Source: CAYQQO01 sp964420115
GTDB taxonomy: Bacteria; Patescibacteriota; Minisyncoccia; Portnoybacterales; UBA2143
Assembly: GCA_964420115.1 (NCBI GenBank)
Contig: CAYQQO010000001.1
Coordinates: 1-64,000, forward strand
Reading direction: 5' to 3'
Length of the DNA: 64,000 nt
The notes below the pieces were generated by a model. That model saw only the letters and a program-made list of their open reading frames with translations. It made no database searches and was not told the DNA's origin. The position numbers were made by a program, and so were the translations under genes. Positions 61,085 through 64,000 of the stretch are shown one piece after another (position 1 is the stretch's first letter; the number at the start of each line of letters is the position of its first letter).

Positions 61085-62509
61085 ATGCGCATTTTATTAA
61101 TTAATCCTCCTCGTCATAATGAAATTTTAGCTGATAATCCCAGCTTTATTGATGAAGAAAGAGGCTTTAATCCCCCTCTTGGTTTATTGTATTTAGCTGG
61201 TTATTTGAAAAAAAACAGCCAGCATTATGTTTCCGGCTTAGATGCTCAAGCAGAGAGGTGTGATTATAATAATAATTTTGTCAAAAGAATAGTGGCAGAA
61301 AATCCGGATGTGGTTGGTATGACTGCTATGACATTTACTTTAATAGATGTTTTAAAAACAATTAACATTGTTAAACAAGCAGAAAAAGAGCTTGGCAAAA
61401 AAGTTGCTATTGTTTTGGGCGGACCGCATGTTCATCTTTTTCCCAGAGAAACTATTAATTTAGAGGATGTTGATTTTGTTGTTAAGGGAGAGGGGGAGCT
61501 TCCCTTTTTTTATTTGTTGGAAGCGCTTGAAAAAGGAGGAGAGTTGTCTGGGATCAGCGGATTGACTTACAAGAAAAAGGGGGAAATTATTGATAACCCA
61601 GTGGCTGGTTTTATTGATAACTTAGATGAAATTCCTTTCCCGAGCAGAGAAATACTGTCTATTGATAAATATGGTTCTATTTTGGGCGGCGGGAAAACAG
61701 TAACAACAATGTTTACTTCAAGGGGGTGTCCTTTTAGGTGCGCTTTTTGCGATCGGCCTCATTTAGGCAAAAAATTCAGAGCCAGAAGCGCTAAGAATGT
61801 AGTTGATGAGATGGAGGAGTGTTTGAATATGGGGATTGATGAAATTTTAGTCTACGACGATACTTTTACTGTTGACCGTCAAAGGACAATTGATGTTTGC
61901 AACGAGATTATTAAGAAAAAAATGAAATTTATTTGGGACATTCGAGCCCGCGTAGATACAGTTGATGAAGAAATTTTGAAAAAACTAAAAGAAGCTGGAT
62001 GTCAGAGAATACATTTTGGCGTTGAGGCAGGAACGGAAAAAATTTTGAAAATTCTTAACAAAGGCATTCATTTGGGTCAGGTGGAGAAAGCATTTAAATT
62101 AGCCAAAAAAAACAACATAGAAACACTCGCTTATTTTATGATAGGAGCGCCGACAGAAAACAGGGAAGATATTTTACAAACAATTCAATTTGCTAAAAAA
62201 ATTAATCCTGATTACGCCCATATCACTATTTTGACACCTTATCCAGCAACAAAAATATATGAAGACGCTCTGAACCAAGGGGTGATTGAAAAAGATTACT
62301 GGCGCGAATTTGCCAAAAATCCTAGGGAGGGCGTAATTACTCGATACTGGGAAGAAGAACTAAATAAAGAAGAATTATTTTCTTTTCTGGAAAAATTCTA
62401 TAAGGATTTTTACGGTCGGCCTTCATATATTGTAAAGCAATTTAAAAAAATCCGTTCTTTTAGTGATTTTATTGTTAAAGTTAAAACCGGCTTAAAAATA
62501 TTGAAATGA
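61085..62509 (+). CDS. B12-binding-domain radical SAM protein
   Basis: 474 residues. The N-terminus 'RILLINPPRHNEILADNPSF' is typical of the class, with 'GGPHVHLFPRETI' in the cobalamin domain. The radical SAM motif 'SRGCPFRCAFCDRP' gives Cys215, Cys219 and Cys222. 'HFGVEAGTEKILKILNKGI' and 'YFMIGAPTENREDI' follow. It starts a rightward operon from a face-to-face divergent promoter. The next B12-radical SAM gene follows after four bases, and a third follows that. Confidence 0.87.
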   Translation: MRILLINPPRHNEILADNPSFIDEERGFNPPLGLLYLAGYLKKNSQHYVSGLDAQAERCDYNNNFVKRIVAENPDVVGMTAMTFTLIDVLKTINIVKQAEKELGKKVAIVLGGPHVHLFPRETINLEDVDFVVKGEGELPFFYLLEALEKGGELSGISGLTYKKKGEIIDNPVAGFIDNLDEIPFPSREILSIDKYGSILGGGKTVTTMFTSRGCPFRCAFCDRPHLGKKFRARSAKNVVDEMEECLNMGIDEILVYDDTFTVDRQRTIDVCNEIIKKKMKFIWDIRARVDTVDEEILKKLKEAGCQRIHFGVEAGTEKILKILNKGIHLGQVEKAFKLAKKNNIETLAYFMIGAPTENREDILQTIQFAKKINPDYAHITILTPYPATKIYEDALNQGVIEKDYWREFAKNPREGVITRYWEEELNKEELFSFLEKFYKDFYGRPSYIVKQFKKIRSFSDFIVKVKTGLKILK

Positions 62510-62513
62510 TTTT

Positions 62514-63926
62514 ATGAAAGTTCTTTTTGTTAATAAATTCTTAGACAAACACACCATTTATCGGGCGCCTTTAGGTATTTTGTATCTTTCTTCAGCTTTA
62601 AAAAGAGCCGGCCACCAAGTTTTTATTATTGAACCGAATAGAAAAAATATTTACAAAGAAGTTAGAAAAATTAAACCTCAAATAATTGCTTACTCTCTAA
62701 GGACTGGTTTTCATAAATATTATATAGAGTTGAATAAGGAATTAAAGGAAAAATTCAATTTTATTTCTATTTTTGGCGGACCGCATGCTACCTTTTTCCC
62801 GGAAATGATAAATGAAAAAGGAGTTGATTCAGTGGGCTTGGGAGAATGCGATCAAAAAATGGCAGACTTGTTGGATAAGTTTGAAAAAGGGGGGGGTTAT
62901 AAAAAAACTAATAATTTTTGGTTTAATAATAATGGAAGAATTGTTAAAAACTCATTAGGCCAGTTAAACCAAAATTTAGACAGTTTAAATTTTCCGGATA
63001 GGGGCTTGTTGGATGATTATAAAGAGGTAAAATTAGCAAGAGTCCATAATTTTATTACTTCCAGGGGATGTCCTTATGATTGTTCTTATTGTTTCAATCA
63101 TCAATTAAAAAAAATGTACAGCGGGCAGAAGTATATCAGGCGGCGCAGCGTGGAAAATGTGATAGAGGAAATTGAGCAAGTATCAAATAATTATAATTTG
63201 GAGAGAGTTCACTTTGAGGATGATACTTTTAATATGGATAAAGAATGGCTTAGGGAGTTTGCTTCTAAATATCCTAAAATTCCCTTTAAGTGTAATATTA
63301 GAGCTAATTTAACAGATGAAGAAACTGTTAGGTTATTAAAAGAGGCCAACTGTATTAGCGTTACTTTTGCCATTGAAGCCGGTAATGACAGAATTAGAAA
63401 TGAAATATTGCATCGCAATATGACAAAGGACCATATAATTAATTGCGCTCGCTTGCTTAAGAAGCACAAAATACGTTTTATTACAGAAAATATATTAGGC
63501 AATCCTACCTCTTCTTTGTCTGATGATATAGAAACACTTGATCTAAATTTGCTTTGCCAGCCTGATTATCCGACCGTCTCTCTGCTTCAACCTTATCCTC
63601 GCACAGAAGTATTCAAGATTGCTTTAGCTAATAACCAATTTGAAAAAGATGATATTAATCAAATAGAATCATTTTTTAAAAACACCTCTTTGAAAATCCC
63701 AAACAAAAAAGAAAGGATTAATTTACAGAGAATTTTTGCTCTGGTAGTCGCTTTCCCTTTTTTAAGAAAATATGTCAATTTCTTAATTAGGCAAAGAAAA
63801 CTTACTTTTATTTATTCTTTTTTTTATAATGCATGGCGGCCATATTGTTTAATAACAAAAATAATGCCCCATCGTTTAAGAATTAATGAATTTTTTTGGC
63901 TGGTCAGGCGCTACTTAACTAATTAA
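62514..63926 (+). CDS. B12-binding-domain radical SAM protein
   Basis: 470 residues with a cobalamin-binding half ('SIFGGPHATFFPEMI') and the radical SAM motif 'SRGCPYDCSYCFNH' (Cys186, Cys190, Cys193). Its core resembles the protein at 27885 more than its direct neighbours ('FKCNIRANLTDEETVRLLKEANC' versus a similar block there). Codons for Lys-Gly-Gly-Gly near 62889 form a run of eight G that could slip. It is directly followed by the next radical SAM gene without any gap. Confidence 0.85.
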   Translation: MKVLFVNKFLDKHTIYRAPLGILYLSSALKRAGHQVFIIEPNRKNIYKEVRKIKPQIIAYSLRTGFHKYYIELNKELKEKFNFISIFGGPHATFFPEMINEKGVDSVGLGECDQKMADLLDKFEKGGGYKKTNNFWFNNNGRIVKNSLGQLNQNLDSLNFPDRGLLDDYKEVKLARVHNFITSRGCPYDCSYCFNHQLKKMYSGQKYIRRRSVENVIEEIEQVSNNYNLERVHFEDDTFNMDKEWLREFASKYPKIPFKCNIRANLTDEETVRLLKEANCISVTFAIEAGNDRIRNEILHRNMTKDHIINCARLLKKHKIRFITENILGNPTSSLSDDIETLDLNLLCQPDYPTVSLLQPYPRTEVFKIALANNQFEKDDINQIESFFKNTSLKIPNKKERINLQRIFALVVAFPFLRKYVNFLIRQRKLTFIYSFFYNAWRPYCLITKIMPHRLRINEFFWLVRRYLTN

Positions 63927-64000
63927 ATGAAGGTTTTACTTCTCAATCCGCCTTTTACTGAATATGGAGGGTTAGAAGGGCATGGCGGCAAGGCCCTGCC
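63927..64000 (+). CDS. Start of another B12-radical SAM-type gene (cut by window end)
   Basis: The ATG at 63927 comes right after the preceding stop. The 24 visible codons read 'MKVLLLNPPFTEYGGL' and onward, the usual start of B12-binding radical SAM proteins. Only the first strand of the cobalamin domain is seen, so the family call is provisional. Confidence 0.55.
   Translation, partial: MKVLLLNPPFTEYGGLEGHGGKAL

Noticed and set aside
1..64000. Recoding of TGA as glycine (as in SR1/Gracilibacteria)
   Set aside because: TGA ends many genes at the expected family length, for example at 963, 5624 and 43346, so TGA is a stop here.
1..64000. tRNA or rRNA genes
   Set aside because: No cloverleaf-like or rRNA-like conserved stretch was noticed in the intergenic regions, although this was a visual search only.

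Overview
The window looks like a scaffold of an uncultivated ultrasmall bacterium of the Candidate Phyla Radiation (Patescibacteria, probably Parcubacteria-like). This rests on family knowledge plus visible features: AT-rich DNA read with the standard code (TGA is a stop), many abutting or ATGA-overlapping genes, a large surface protein whose N-terminus resembles the putative S-layer proteins of these bacteria, an ECF sigma factor next to a DUF5667 membrane protein, degenerate minor pseudopilins, and a very long surface-glycan locus. Two runs of exactly 100 N (5678-5777 and 54689-54788) show it is a draft assembly.

Layout. 0-5 kb: a minor-pseudopilin operon, interrupted between two pilin genes by an IS481-like insertion sequence and ending with a trypsin-fold protein that has lost its catalytic triad. 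5-7.5 kb: a four-helix-bundle/winged-helix protein, an array of TGTCTCA motifs containing an assembly gap, an ECF sigma factor, and a DUF5667 protein that may be its membrane partner. 7.5-11.7 kb: a long structured leader and the 1225-residue surface protein, closed by a terminator. 11.8-14.8 kb: a TPR protein and an O-antigen-ligase-like membrane protein with its own TPR tail. 14.8-64 kb: an almost continuous glycan assembly locus.

The glycan locus holds eight GT4 glycosyltransferases, two GT2 enzymes, three polytopic GT-C-like proteins, a Wzx-type flippase, two UPF0104/LPG-synthase-type membrane proteins, three AsnB-type amidotransferases, a polysaccharide deacetylase, three methyltransferases, a sugar dehydratase/aminotransferase pair, a formyltransferase-acetyltransferase fusion, WbqC, a broken carbamoyltransferase, ATP sulfurylase plus APS kinase with three sulfotransferases, six complete and one partial B12-type radical SAM enzymes, and two SPASM radical SAM enzymes. 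The simplest reading is that lipid-linked glycans are built in the cytoplasm, flipped, polymerised or transferred outside, and heavily decorated by sulfation, amidation, formylation or acetylation and radical chemistry, perhaps onto the surface layer.

The most unusual points are a dedicated PAPS-making and sulfotransferase set without any sulfate-reduction gene, the crowd of B12-radical SAM genes, the TGTCTCA regulatory array, the pseudo-protease in the pilin operon, face-to-face divergent promoters giving nearly leaderless transcripts, and a carbamoyltransferase broken by two independent 14-bp tandem duplications plus an internal deletion.
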